Source: DATFBY01 sp035253585 (GTDB taxonomy: Bacteria > Gemmatimonadota > Gemmatimonadetes > Gemmatimonadales > Gemmatimonadaceae). From it: a stretch of 64,000 nucleotides of DNA. Position 1 is the stretch's first letter. Every line of letters starts with the position of its first letter. Shown one piece after another: positions 1 to 8,130 of the stretch. Under the pieces are notes generated by a model that made no database searches, was not told the DNA's origin, and worked only from the letters and a program-made list of their open reading frames with translations. Made by a program: the position numbers and the translations under genes. Location of the stretch: contig DATFBY010000149.1 in NCBI GenBank assembly GCA_035253585.1, positions 1-64,000 of the forward strand, given 5' to 3'.

Positions 1-28
1 CGATTTCCTGCGACGCGCGGTGGCTTGA

Positions 29-121
29 CATCGGAACTCGGCCATCGGCGCTCGGCACTCGCCGTTTGGGTGAGACAGACTCCATCGCCACGAGCCGAGT
101 GCCGATGGCCGAGTTCCGATG
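29..121. repeat. Heptad inverted-repeat element H1
   Basis: Left arm 29-56 and right arm 94-121 are inverted repeats matching at 27 of 28 positions. Each arm is a run of 7-bp units of the form xGxxxTC (GGAACTC, GGCCATC, GGCGCTC, GGCACTC on the left). The element lies directly upstream of the transketolase gene and its right arm supplies a misleading ATG at 119. It belongs with H2-H8 in this window. The arm structure is seen directly; mobility or function is inference. Confidence 0.85.
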
Positions 122-160
122 TTTCGTCTATCTTTCCTCACACCCTTCCGGAGTCATTGT

Positions 161-1000
161 TTGGCGTCAGCCCTTTCTGCCGTTCCGTCCGTCCACGAGC
201 TCGAGGGGATCGCGCGGTCGCTCAGGCGGCACATCGTGCGCATGATCGCCGCCGCGAACAGCGGACATCCCGGCGGGTCGCTCTCCGCGGTCGAGATCAT
301 CACCGCGCTGTACTTCGGCGGTGTCCTCCGTCACGACCCTAAGCGCCCCGACTGGCCCGACCGAGACCGCTTCATTCTCTCCAAAGGACACGGCGTACCG
401 GCGCAGTACGCCGCGCTGGCTGAATCGGGCTACTTCCCGGTGAGCGAGCTGACGACGCTGCGGCAGGTGAATTCGCGTCTCCAGGGACACCCGGTTCAAG
501 GCTCGCTGCCGGGCATCGAGGCGTCCACCGGCTCGCTCGGTCAGGGATTGTCCATCGGCATCGGCCACGCCATCGCCGCGCGGCTCGACGGGAGGCACTA
601 CCGCACGTACGTGTTGTTAGGCGACGGCGAATGCCAGGAAGGGCAGGTGTGGGAAGCCGCGCTCACCGCGCCTAACTACGAGCTCTCGACGTTGACGGCG
701 ATCGTCGACGTCAACCGCTATCAGCTCGACGGCGCGGTGGAAGACATCAACTCGCTGGAGCCGTTCGCCGACAAGTGGCGCGCCTATCGCTGGCACGTGC
801 TGGTCATCGATGGACATGATCTGGTCGCCGTGCTGAACGCGCTGCACGATGCGCGCGAGCCCCGCGACGTCCCTACCTGCATTCTGGCGCGCACCGTGAA
901 GGGAAAAGGTGTGACCTTCATGGAGAACAACAACGAGTTCCACGGCAAGGCGCCTAACAAGGAGCAGCTCGAGGTGGCACTCAGCCAGCTCGAGGAATAG
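161..1000 (+). CDS. Transketolase, N-terminal (TPP-binding) subunit
   Basis: First half of a split transketolase (279 aa), which with the next gene would transfer two-carbon ketol units in the pentose phosphate pathway using thiamine diphosphate. Visible motifs are GHPGGSLS near residue 35, FILSKGH, and the TPP/Mg signature GDGECQEGQVWEA from residue 154 followed by VDVNRYQLDG. Single-chain transketolases are over 600 aa; here the chain ends after the TPP domain, as in archaeal and many bacterial two-subunit forms. I chose TTG 161 because GGAG at 150-153 lies 7 bases upstream and family homology begins shortly after; an in-frame ATG at 119 falls in repeat H1 and has no ribosome site. A gap of 24 bases separates it from the C-terminal subunit. 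Confidence 0.9.
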   Translation: MASALSAVPSVHELEGIARSLRRHIVRMIAAANSGHPGGSLSAVEIITALYFGGVLRHDPKRPDWPDRDRFILSKGHGVPAQYAALAESGYFPVSELTTLRQVNSRLQGHPVQGSLPGIEASTGSLGQGLSIGIGHAIAARLDGRHYRTYVLLGDGECQEGQVWEAALTAPNYELSTLTAIVDVNRYQLDGAVEDINSLEPFADKWRAYRWHVLVIDGHDLVAVLNALHDAREPRDVPTCILARTVKGKGVTFMENNNEFHGKAPNKEQLEVALSQLEE

Positions 1001-1024
1001 CGCGCTTCGTTCTCACCTCGACCA

Positions 1025-1975
1025 ATGACCCTGACACTTCCGATGGGCCGCGCCACGCGCGAGGCGTATGGCGATGCCCTTCTCGAGCTGGGCAAAGCCA
1101 ATCGCGACATCGTGGCGATCGACGCCGACCTCGCCAAGTCCACCTTCTCCTGGACCTTCGGGAAGCACTATCCCGAGCGCTTCTTCAACATCGGCATTCA
1201 GGAAGCGAACATGGTCGGCATGGCGAGCGGGCTGGCGTCATGCGGCAAGATCCCGTTCATCTCGAGCTTCGCGGCCTTCGCGCTCTGCAAGGGCTTCGAT
1301 CAGCTGCGCATGGGCGCGGCGTATCCGCATCTGAACGTGAAGGTCGCCGGATCGCACGGCGGGATCTCGATCGGCGAGGACGGCGTGTCGCAGATGTCGG
1401 TGGAGGATGTCGCACTGGCCTGTGCTCTCCCGGGATTCATCGTCTGCATCCCCGCTGACGAGCACTCCATGACCGCTGCCGTGCATGCCGCCGTCAGGCA
1501 CGACGGCCCAGTGTATTTGCGCTTGGGCCGCCCGAAGGCGCCGATCGTTCATCAGCGGGACGTTCGCCTCGAGCTCGGCCGCGCGATCCAGCTCCGCGAC
1601 GGAGACGGGCTCACGATCGTGGCAAATGGACTTCTCGTCGCGCAGGCGTTGATCGCGGCCGACCGGCTGGCGGAACGGGGGGTGGAAGCGCGCGTACTCG
1701 ACATGCATACAATCAAGCCGATCGATGGCGATGCCCTGGCGCGTGCGTCACATGAGACAGGCGCCTTCGTCGTGGCCGAAGAGCACCTCCATCACGGCGG
1801 CCTGGGGAGCGCGGTCGCACTATCGCTGGCGTCTACCGCTCCCGCACCGATCGAGTTCGTCGACCTCGGCGATCGCTATGCCGAATCGGGGAAACCCGAC
1901 GATCTGCTCAAGAAATACGGAATGACGGCCGACAACATTCTTGCGGCAGCGGATCGAGTATTGGCGCGCAAGTGA
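1025..1975 (+). CDS. Transketolase, C-terminal subunit
   Basis: Second half of the split transketolase (316 aa), holding the pyrimidine-binding domain and the C-terminal domain. FNIGIQEANMVGMASGLA contains the conserved glutamate (about residue 60) that activates the thiamine ring, and RVLDMHTIKPIDGDAL is typical of the C-terminal domain. It should form the active site jointly with the upstream subunit, so co-transcription makes sense. A DXP synthase or a dehydrogenase E1 beta chain is excluded by the transketolase-type partner. The stop overlaps the GTG start of the next small gene. Confidence 0.9.
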   Translation: MTLTLPMGRATREAYGDALLELGKANRDIVAIDADLAKSTFSWTFGKHYPERFFNIGIQEANMVGMASGLASCGKIPFISSFAAFALCKGFDQLRMGAAYPHLNVKVAGSHGGISIGEDGVSQMSVEDVALACALPGFIVCIPADEHSMTAAVHAAVRHDGPVYLRLGRPKAPIVHQRDVRLELGRAIQLRDGDGLTIVANGLLVAQALIAADRLAERGVEARVLDMHTIKPIDGDALARASHETGAFVVAEEHLHHGGLGSAVALSLASTAPAPIEFVDLGDRYAESGKPDDLLKKYGMTADNILAAADRVLARK

Positions 1976-2214
1976 CGTCAGTGGACGTCCGCGAGCGCGT
2001 CTGGGATCCATTTGCCTGGCCCCCGAACGTCGAGACGTGGGTCCTCTGGGGCGGCGTCGCGCTCGAGCTCCTCGCACTCGTCACTATTTGGACTGGCCCC
2101 AAGCACTCGCGTAAATCGAAGACGCTCTGGACGGTGATCGTCCTTCTCCTTCCAGTGCTGGGGGCCATCGGCTGGTTCGTGCTCGGCCAGGAACGGCGGA
2201 GGAGAAAGAAGTAA
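1972..2214 (+). CDS. Small membrane protein, phospholipase D N-terminal (PLDc_N)-like
   Basis: 80 aa starting at GTG 1972, which overlaps the stop of the transketolase subunit (GTGA); a second GTG at 1981 is possible. Two hydrophobic segments (around residues 20-36 and 46-64) end in a basic tail, QERRRRKK. The pattern of a Trp-rich start, a first helix, a short basic loop and a second helix with LPVLGAIGWFVLG resembles the PLDc_N domain found at the start of cardiolipin synthases and as free-standing small proteins. Function unknown; probably an inner-membrane protein. The link to transketolase looks positional only. Confidence 0.65.
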   Translation: MTSVDVRERVWDPFAWPPNVETWVLWGGVALELLALVTIWTGPKHSRKSKTLWTVIVLLLPVLGAIGWFVLGQERRRRKK

Positions 2215-2334
2215 AGGGATCGCCGGCTCACCGCGTGGTGGATTCGCGCTACCGCGGGCGCCTTTCATCACCGCATCCAGCCCTTTCGTCCCAAACGCTT
2301 CGACGGTCGCCGCGCACGGCTCCGATCTTTGGGC

Positions 2335-3426
2335 ATGACGGCCGACGTGTCGCGTCCCCGCTGGAAAAGCTGGGCAATGTACCTCGGCGTGTGGACGCTG
2401 CTGGCGCTGTTCTTCGCGTCGCAGTGGCTCCTCAGCGCCGATTACGGAACGCCGATCAAGGTGAAGCCGGTGCTCATCCAGAGCTTCACCAATTGGTACA
2501 TCTGGGGCGCGCTGACGCTTGGCATCATCTCGCTCGTCAGGCGCGTGCCGTTCTCGCGCGAGCACTGGAAGAAGTCGCTCCTGATCTACATCGGCGCCGG
2601 CATGCTGTGCGTGCTGATCAGGATCACGACGACGTGGAGCCTGTCGTTGGTGACGACGACCTTCGGGGACTCGCCGCTCCGCGAGCGTCTTCTCTACCAG
2701 TTCCACAACAACTTCTTCTTTTTCGCGGCGATCGTCGGCGCGGTGTACGCCGTTGACTACGGGCGGCGTCTGCGTGAGCGAGAGCTGCGTACCGCCCAGC
2801 TCGAGACCCGTCTGGCGCAGGCGCAGCTCCAAGTGCTGCGCATGCAGCTTCAGCCGCACTTTCTCTTCAACACGCTCCATGGCATCTCGACGCTCATGCA
2901 CCGCGACGTCGAGGCAGCCGACGCGATGCTCACGCAGCTGAGCGAGCTCCTGCGCATCGTGATGACGAGCGACGGCGAGCAGGAGACCACGCTCAAGCGA
3001 GAGATGGATTTCCTGGAGCGATACGTCGACATCCAGCAGACGCGATTCGGCGAGCGCCTCAAGGTGCATTTGGATGTGGATCCGGAAGCGCTCGACGCAA
3101 TGGTGCCGACGCTCGTGCTGCAGCCACTCGTCGAGAACGCGATCCGGCATGCGATCGCGCCGCGCGCGTCGGGTGGCCGCGTAGAAGTCGCGGCGCGCCG
3201 CGAGAATGGCACGCTTCGCCTGGAAGTGCGCGACGACGGGCCCGGCTTGCCGGACGGCGTCGCACCGCGGCAAGGACTCGGACTAGCGAACACTCGCGCG
3301 CGCCTCGAGCAGCTTTACGGCACCGAGCACCGGGTGGCGTTCTCGCGAGCACCGCAGGGCGGGCTGGTGGTGCAGCTGACCCTTCCCTTCCGTCAGGCGC
3401 CTACCGCCCCCGGAGCTCAGGCGTGA
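2335..3426 (+). CDS. LytS/YehU-type sensor histidine kinase
   Basis: 363 aa. Four hydrophobic segments occupy roughly residues 15-140, followed by a short coiled stretch and the His_kinase (PF06580) domain with LQPHFLFNTLHGISTLMHRD; the phosphorylated histidine is about residue 175. The ATPase part shows LQPLVENAIRHAI, RDDGPGLPDG and GLGLANTRARLEQLYG. This family senses membrane or extracellular signals and phosphorylates LytTR regulators, and the next gene is exactly such a regulator, overlapping by four bases. The start is ATG 2335; a TTG two codons earlier is also possible. The ligand cannot be read from the sequence. Confidence 0.9.
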   Translation: MTADVSRPRWKSWAMYLGVWTLLALFFASQWLLSADYGTPIKVKPVLIQSFTNWYIWGALTLGIISLVRRVPFSREHWKKSLLIYIGAGMLCVLIRITTTWSLSLVTTTFGDSPLRERLLYQFHNNFFFFAAIVGAVYAVDYGRRLRERELRTAQLETRLAQAQLQVLRMQLQPHFLFNTLHGISTLMHRDVEAADAMLTQLSELLRIVMTSDGEQETTLKREMDFLERYVDIQQTRFGERLKVHLDVDPEALDAMVPTLVLQPLVENAIRHAIAPRASGGRVEVAARRENGTLRLEVRDDGPGLPDGVAPRQGLGLANTRARLEQLYGTEHRVAFSRAPQGGLVVQLTLPFRQAPTAPGAQA

Positions 3427-4199
3427 GCCGCATCCGAACGTTGATCGTCGACGACGAGCCGCTCGGCCGCGAGCGCCTGCGCACGTTGCTGCGCGCCGAG
3501 CCGGACGTGGAGCTGGTCGGGGAGTGCGCGAACGGCTTGGAGGCTGTCGCGCGCATCGATGACGCGCCGCCCGATCTCGTCTTCCTCGATGTGCAGATGC
3601 CGGAGCTCGACGGCTTTGCGGTGCTCGAGTCGGTGGGCGTCGATCGTATGCCACCGACGGTGTTCGTCACCGCCTACGATCAGTACGCGCTCAAGGCGTT
3701 CGAGGTTCACGCGCTCGACTATCTGCTCAAGCCGTTCACGCGCGCGCGTTTTCGGAAGACGCTGCAGCGCGTACGCGACCATCTGCGAAAGCAGCGCACC
3801 GATACCAACGCGCTGAGCCGTCAGCTCATGGAGCTGCTGAAGGATGTGCGGACCGACCGCCAGTTCCTCGAGCGGCTGGTGGTGAAGTCGGGTGGACGCG
3901 TCTTCTTCCTGCGCGTGGATGAGATCGACTGGATCGAAGCCGCCGGAAATTATCTCCGGCTACACGTCGGGCAGGACGTCCACTTGATGCGCGAAACGAT
4001 GAAGGCAATCGAAACGAAGCTGGATCCCGATCGCTTCGTCCGCATCCACCGCTCGATCATCGTCAACACCGACCGCATCCGCGAGCTCCAGCCGTGGTTC
4101 CATGGCGAGTACGTGTTGATTCTGCTGGATGGGACGAGGCTGACGTCGAGCAGGAATTTCGACGACGGGTTGAAGAGGATGCTGAAGAATACGGTCTAG
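3423..4199 (+). CDS. LytTR-family response regulator
   Basis: 258 aa, starting at GTG 3423 that overlaps the kinase stop. The receiver domain (residues 3-120) has the acidic pair VDDEPLGRERL, the phosphorylated Asp56 in FLDVQMPELDG, then VTAYDQYALKAFEVHALDYLLKPF. The C-terminal LytTR DNA-binding domain (about residues 150-255) has FFLRVDEIDWIEAAGNYLRLH and DRFVRIHRSIIVN. With the upstream LytS-type kinase it forms a complete two-component pair of the LytSR/YehUT class. Target genes are not evident. Confidence 0.92.
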   Translation: MSRIRTLIVDDEPLGRERLRTLLRAEPDVELVGECANGLEAVARIDDAPPDLVFLDVQMPELDGFAVLESVGVDRMPPTVFVTAYDQYALKAFEVHALDYLLKPFTRARFRKTLQRVRDHLRKQRTDTNALSRQLMELLKDVRTDRQFLERLVVKSGGRVFFLRVDEIDWIEAAGNYLRLHVGQDVHLMRETMKAIETKLDPDRFVRIHRSIIVNTDRIRELQPWFHGEYVLILLDGTRLTSSRNFDDGLKRMLKNTV

Positions 4200-4203
4200 C
4201 GCC

Positions 4204-4611
4204 CTATCTCTTCGTCTCCACCTCGATTATCCCCACCGGATGCCCACTCCCATATTTCTGCTGCGCTTGTGAGGCAGTGAGGAAGCGGATCTGGGAGACC
4301 TCGGACGCGGGGATGTTGCGGAGAGAGTACATGTGGCCGTACGCCATCCCATCCACATACACGGTCGGGAAGATCGGTTCCGATCGATACGCCGTATCGC
4401 CGGGCCTCGGCAGGCGGGGATTCTGGCGCGGTGCGAGGAATTCGCCACGCAACCTCTCGATCACGGCATACGCATTCGGCGCGCGGCTCTGCTCGATCTC
4501 TTGCGACGTGATGAGGCGACGGGAGCCGCTGACGGTCTCGTTGCCCCTACTGGCGCAGCCGTGGAATGTGAGCGCCGCGACCACTACGGAGATGCACCCG
4601 ATGGTCCGCAC
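4204..4611 (-). CDS. Small secreted protein with TonB plug-like fold
   Basis: 135 aa from GTG 4611, chosen because GAGGTGA lies six bases upstream and the chain then begins with a lipoprotein-like signal (ISVVVAALTFHGC). The mature part contains LITSQEIEQSRAPNAYAVIE, PTVYVDGMAYG and IPASEVSQIRFLTASQA, the arrangement of a TonB-dependent receptor plug domain (a sequence that names a variable followed by a 'component equals pathway' motif) without any beta-barrel. Such short plug-only lipoproteins occur in Gemmatimonadota-like genomes, but their role is unknown. It follows the ferredoxin gene by 38 bases and converges with the LytTR gene. Confidence 0.6.
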   Translation of the reverse strand: MRTIGCISVVVAALTFHGCASRGNETVSGSRRLITSQEIEQSRAPNAYAVIERLRGEFLAPRQNPRLPRPGDTAYRSEPIFPTVYVDGMAYGHMYSLRNIPASEVSQIRFLTASQAQQKYGSGHPVGIIEVETKR

Positions 4612-4649
4612 TCGCGTCACCTCGAAGAATTGCGCGACGACCGCTCGAG

Positions 4650-4913
4650 CTAGCGCGTCGGCCGCGTGGGAGGGCTGTCGCCCTTGAAAACTTCCCGATT
4701 GATCTGGACGAACTGCTTCTGATTCGGCGGAACGTCCTCTTCGGGGAATATCGCCGTCACCGGGCACTCGGGCTCACAGGCGCCGCAGTCGATGCACTCG
4801 TCCGGGTGGATGAAGAGCTGCTGCTCCCCCTCGTAGATGCAATCCACCGGACAAACATCGACGCAGGCTTTGTCCTTAACCCCGATGCACGCCTCGGTTA
4901 TTACGTACGGCAT
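4650..4913 (-). CDS. fdxA: Ferredoxin (7Fe-8S/ two-cluster type)
   Basis: 87 aa electron carrier. The N-terminal cysteines in CIGVKDKACVDVCPVDCIYEG match a 3Fe-4S plus 4Fe-4S arrangement and CIDCGACEPECPVTAIF is the second cluster motif; the family name for this layout in actinobacteria and relatives is FdxA. A strong ribosome site, GAGAGGAGC, lies just upstream. It is divergent from the Mo-hydroxylase genes starting at 5014, so it could feed or drain electrons there, but this is inference from position. Soluble, cytoplasmic. Confidence 0.9.
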   Translation of the reverse strand: MPYVITEACIGVKDKACVDVCPVDCIYEGEQQLFIHPDECIDCGACEPECPVTAIFPEEDVPPNQKQFVQINREVFKGDSPPTRPTR

Positions 4914-4942
4914 TCAGCTCCTCTCTGAGAAAACCGGGAGGC

Positions 4943-4961
4943 CCGATGGCCGAGTCCCGAT
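4943..4961. repeat. Solitary heptad-repeat arm
   Basis: CCGATGGCCGAGTCCCGAT contains the units GATGGCC and GAGTCCC seen in the right arms of H1, H5 and H8, but I find no inverted partner nearby. It may be a remnant of a heptad inverted-repeat element in the divergent intergenic region between the ferredoxin and the Mo-hydroxylase genes. Confidence 0.5.
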
Positions 4962-5013
4962 ATCAAGTATAAGATAATCTGGAGGGGGACCGCCGACAGG
5001 GGAACACCTTCGC

Positions 5014-5484
5014 ATGCATCTCCGCATCAACGGTGCCGACTACGCGCTCGAGCTTCCGCCTCACACGACGCTCCTCGAGGCGCTGCGCGACGGCGCGCAT
5101 CTCACCGGGACCAAGCTTGTCTGCGATCGCGGTGAATGCGGCGCGTGTACGGTGCTGCTCGATGGCGATCCGGCATACGCCTGCTTGACGCTGGCAGCGG
5201 CCTGCGAGCAACGCGAGATCTCCACGATCGAAGGCCTCGCTACGAACGGCGAGCTGCACCCGCTTCAGCGTGCCTTCATCGAGCACGACGCACTCCAGTG
5301 CGGATTCTGCACCCCCGGACAGATCATGGCCGCGCTCGCCCTCCTTCGCACGAACGCCAATCCGACCGAAGATGAGGTCGTGCGCTGGATGAGCGGCAAT
5401 CTCTGCCGGTGCGGAGCGTACCCGAAGATCGTTCGCGCTGTGCGCGCGGCGGCTGAACAGCTTCGCGGCGATGGCCAAGCGTAA
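5014..5484 (+). CDS. Mo-hydroxylase small subunit, [2Fe-2S] protein
   Basis: 156 aa iron-sulfur subunit of the xanthine dehydrogenase/CO dehydrogenase/aldehyde oxidoreductase family. The plant-type cluster motif is CDRGECGACTVLLDG plus a later Cys (residues about 37, 42, 45, 57); the second, C-terminal cluster uses CGFCTPGQ and GNLCRCG. It would pass electrons from the molybdopterin subunit to the FAD subunit. The 3' end overlaps the large subunit by 14 bases. No signal peptide is present, so unlike E. coli PaoA it looks cytoplasmic. Confidence 0.93.
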   Translation: MHLRINGADYALELPPHTTLLEALRDGAHLTGTKLVCDRGECGACTVLLDGDPAYACLTLAAACEQREISTIEGLATNGELHPLQRAFIEHDALQCGFCTPGQIMAALALLRTNANPTEDEVVRWMSGNLCRCGAYPKIVRAVRAAAEQLRGDGQA

Positions 5485-7876
5485 GCGGACCGCGACCCAA
5501 CCGGCGGTGGCCGGTGGATTCGTCGCTACTCGCGTCGAGGTGGAAGGGCGCGAGGAGATCAAGATCGTCGAACGCCCCGCGTTCGAGCCCGAGCCTTGGG
5601 GAGCAGATGCCGAGCTGCACATCGTCGGGCAGCGAATCCCGCGTCGCGACGCGATGGAGAAAGTCACCGGGCGAGCGTGCTACACGGCGGACATGGATCG
5701 CCCCGGGATGCTGCATACGGCGCTCGTGCGCGCTCGCATCGCCCGTGGGCGTGTCGTGCGCCTCGATCTCGCGCCGGCGCTGGCGGTGCCTGGCGTCCGC
5801 GACGCGATCTCGGAGCCCGACGCGGGCGACATCGAGAGCGCGGGAGTTCCACTGTTCAGCGCTGAGGTCCGTTACGCAGGGCAGCCTATCGCCGCCGTCT
5901 GTGCCGACACGCTCGACATCGCCCGGCGTGCCGCTGACTCAGTCATAGTGGAATACGCCACCGCGCCGCACGCGGTGAAGGCCGAAGACGTACTCGCGCA
6001 CGAGGCGCCGCGAGTTCGCGACGATGGCAACGTCGCCTCGGGCGGGCGGCGCCGCACCGCACGGGGTGACGTGAAGCGTGGACTCGACGAAGCGGAGGAG
6101 GTGATCGAGCGGGAGTACCGGACGCAGGTCGCGCTCCACACGGCGCTCGAGCCGCATGGCGCCGTAGCCGAGTGGGACGGCGAGCATCTCACCGTTTGGG
6201 AGTCGACGCAGGGAATCTTCAACACGCGCAGCGACATCGCGGATGCGCTGAAGCTGCCGCTCAATCACGTGCGCGTCGTGCACGAATACATGGGCGGAGG
6301 CTTCGGCGCCAAGAATGGCGCCAGCACCAACGCGTACGTCGCGGCGCTGCTATCGCGGCGAACCGGCCGCCCCGTGCGATGCATCAACGATCGCGAAGGC
6401 GAGCAGCTCGACAGCGGCAACCGGCCCGCGACGATCCAGCGCGTCACCCTCGCCGCCCGCCGCGACGGCCGGCTCACGGCGATGATCAACGACGCCGTGA
6501 TCCCGCTCGGCATCGACGGGTGGTTCGGTGGCCCGGCGAAGATCTTTCACGAGCTGTACAGCTGCCCGAACGTCCGCACCTCGGAGACGTTCGTGTACAC
6601 GAACACAGGCGCAATGAACTCATTCCGCGCCCCAGGCCACGTCGAAGGGGCCTTCGCCCTCGAATGCGCCATGGACACTCTCGCTGCCGCGCTCTCGATC
6701 GACCCGCTCGAGCTGCGCATGATCAATTACGCGGAAAGAAATGAGGAGAAGGATCGGGAGTATTCATCGAAGCGGTTGAGGGAGTGCTATGAAAAGCTCA
6801 GAGATTCGAGACTCGAGATTCGAGATTCGAAGACACGCTCTGAGCGGGCTGAATCGCCGTCCGAATCTCGAATCTCGAATCTCGAATCTCGATGCGTTCG
6901 CGGCGTTGGCATCGCCTCGCAGTCCTGGGGCACCGGCGGCGGTCCTCCCGCCTACGCACTCGTTAGGCTGAATCCGGACGGATCGGTCGACGTGCTCAGC
7001 GGGACGCAGGACCTCGGCACCGGGTCGCGCACGGTGTTCGCGCAGATCGCGGCCGAGGCGCTCGGCGCGAAAGTGGAAGATGTTCGCGTCGTGATCGGAG
7101 ATACGGAGCGAACGCCGTACACCGGCAACTCGTGGGGCTCGTCGACGGTGTCGTCGGTCGGGCCCGCGGTGCGAATGGCGGCCGAGGATGCGAAAACGCA
7201 GCTGCTCGAGGCGGCGGCCGGTCTCCTCGACGTCGACAGGAGTCAGCTCAGCGTGAGCGGCTCGGTCGTCCGAGTGAGACGCTCGCGCCGTTCGATCACG
7301 TTCGCCGAGCTCGGCGAAGAGCTCGGCGACGTCATGATCATCGGCCGCGGAAGCCGCGGTCCAAATGCGGAAGGCCTCACGCTCACGTCGTTCGGCGCGC
7401 AGCGCGCCGAGGTGGAGGTCGATGTCGAGACCGGGGTGGTGCGAGTGCTGCGGATCACCGCGGTGCACGACGTCGGACGCGTGATCAATCCAACGCTGGC
7501 CGAGAGCCAGGTGGAAGGCGGGATTCTTCAGGGTCTCGGCTACGCGCTGTTCGAAGAGCGCGTACTGGACGACTCGATAGGCGTTCCGCTCAATCCGACG
7601 ATGCACGATTACAAGATCCCGACGCTGGCCGACGTCCCGGAGCTCGACGTCACGCTGCTCGACATCGCGGATCCCGCCGCGAATCACACAGGGGCGCGAG
7701 GGTTGGGCGAGCCGCCGATCATCCCTACCGCGCCGGCGATCGCCAACGCCGTCGCCAACGCGATCGGCGCCGAGATCACCGAGCTGCCCATCACTCCGTG
7801 GCGCGTCCTCGAGGCGATTCGCCTGCGCGACGCTTCTCGGGATTCTCGCGATACAGCGTCGCTGTCCGCCCGATGA
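5471..7876 (+). CDS. Mo-hydroxylase large subunit, molybdopterin-binding
   Basis: 801 aa catalytic subunit of the xanthine dehydrogenase family. The N-terminal hammerhead domain starts at about residue 55 (GQRIPRRDAMEKVTGRACYT); cofactor-binding parts include GGGFGAKNG, NSFRAPGHVEGAFALE, GTQDLGTGSRT and, near residue 748, GARGLGEPPIIPTAPA with the catalytic glutamate. The substrate cannot be read from the sequence. Residues about 444-473 (REIRDS-type and SRISNLESR peptides) are encoded by repeat H2, a 90-base in-frame insertion in the linker before the second cofactor-binding half. The 3' end overlaps the oppositely oriented yhbY by 86 bases. The FAD subunit is likely the gene at 17300, about 9 kb away. 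Confidence 0.93.
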   Translation: MAKRKRTATQPAVAGGFVATRVEVEGREEIKIVERPAFEPEPWGADAELHIVGQRIPRRDAMEKVTGRACYTADMDRPGMLHTALVRARIARGRVVRLDLAPALAVPGVRDAISEPDAGDIESAGVPLFSAEVRYAGQPIAAVCADTLDIARRAADSVIVEYATAPHAVKAEDVLAHEAPRVRDDGNVASGGRRRTARGDVKRGLDEAEEVIEREYRTQVALHTALEPHGAVAEWDGEHLTVWESTQGIFNTRSDIADALKLPLNHVRVVHEYMGGGFGAKNGASTNAYVAALLSRRTGRPVRCINDREGEQLDSGNRPATIQRVTLAARRDGRLTAMINDAVIPLGIDGWFGGPAKIFHELYSCPNVRTSETFVYTNTGAMNSFRAPGHVEGAFALECAMDTLAAALSIDPLELRMINYAERNEEKDREYSSKRLRECYEKLRDSRLEIRDSKTRSERAESPSESRISNLESRCVRGVGIASQSWGTGGGPPAYALVRLNPDGSVDVLSGTQDLGTGSRTVFAQIAAEALGAKVEDVRVVIGDTERTPYTGNSWGSSTVSSVGPAVRMAAEDAKTQLLEAAAGLLDVDRSQLSVSGSVVRVRRSRRSITFAELGEELGDVMIIGRGSRGPNAEGLTLTSFGAQRAEVEVDVETGVVRVLRITAVHDVGRVINPTLAESQVEGGILQGLGYALFEERVLDDSIGVPLNPTMHDYKIPTLADVPELDVTLLDIADPAANHTGARGLGEPPIIPTAPAIANAVANAIGAEITELPITPWRVLEAIRLRDASRDSRDTASLSAR
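6801..6890. repeat. Heptad inverted-repeat element H2, inside a coding sequence
   Basis: Left arm 6801-6829 is four GAGATTC-type units with one change, right arm 6863-6890 is the complementary run; 27 of 28 positions pair. Total length is 90 bases, a multiple of three, so the reading frame of the Mo-hydroxylase large subunit stays open through it and reads as a hydrophilic peptide containing LEIRDS and RISNLESR. The same arm sequence occurs in intergenic copies H3 and H7. Confidence 0.92.
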
Positions 7877-8105
7877 CCTGAACGACGTCGGCGTGCAGAG
7901 CGCCCGCCAGCTCGTGAGCCGTGTCCTTCACATCGAGGTCGGTATGCTTTCCGAGCTGGAGCTTCACCAGCTCTCGCGTGCGGAGCGCGTCGTCGAGGGA
8001 TTGCACGAGAGCCGGCGTGACGCCCTGATGGCCGACCTGTACGAGTGGTTGCAGGTGGTGCGCTTCGGCGCGAAGCTCGGATCGGCGGCGGGAGGAGAGC
8101 GTCAT
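7791..8105 (-). CDS. yhbY: YhbY-type RNA-binding protein (CRM domain)
   Basis: 104 aa. The CRS1/YhbY (CRM) fold is recognised from the N-terminal SRRRSELRAEAHHLQPLVQV, the GHQGVTPALVQSLDDAL stretch that replaces the usual GKNGLT.. GxxG-type loop, ELVKLQLG and VVQVIGRTATLYR near the end. E. coli YhbY binds pre-50S ribosomal subunits. The C-terminal 28 codons are antisense to the end of the Mo-hydroxylase large subunit, an unusually long convergent overlap. A gene for a secreted protein lies upstream on the same strand with a 25-base gap. Confidence 0.85.
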   Translation of the reverse strand: MTLSSRRRSELRAEAHHLQPLVQVGHQGVTPALVQSLDDALRTRELVKLQLGKHTDLDVKDTAHELAGALHADVVQVIGRTATLYRENPEKRRAGESPRGRATE

Positions 8106-8130
8106 GGGGCGCGGCCGCGCTACCTGTCGA

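Noticed and set aside
29..121. Insertion sequence ends
   Set aside because: No transposase or target-site duplication is seen next to any of the heptad elements; they may be MITE-like but this is not shown.
119..160. Longer start (ATG 119) for the transketolase N-terminal subunit
   Set aside because: The ATG lies in repeat H1, has no ribosome site, and the extra residues do not match the family; TTG 161 has GGAG at good spacing.
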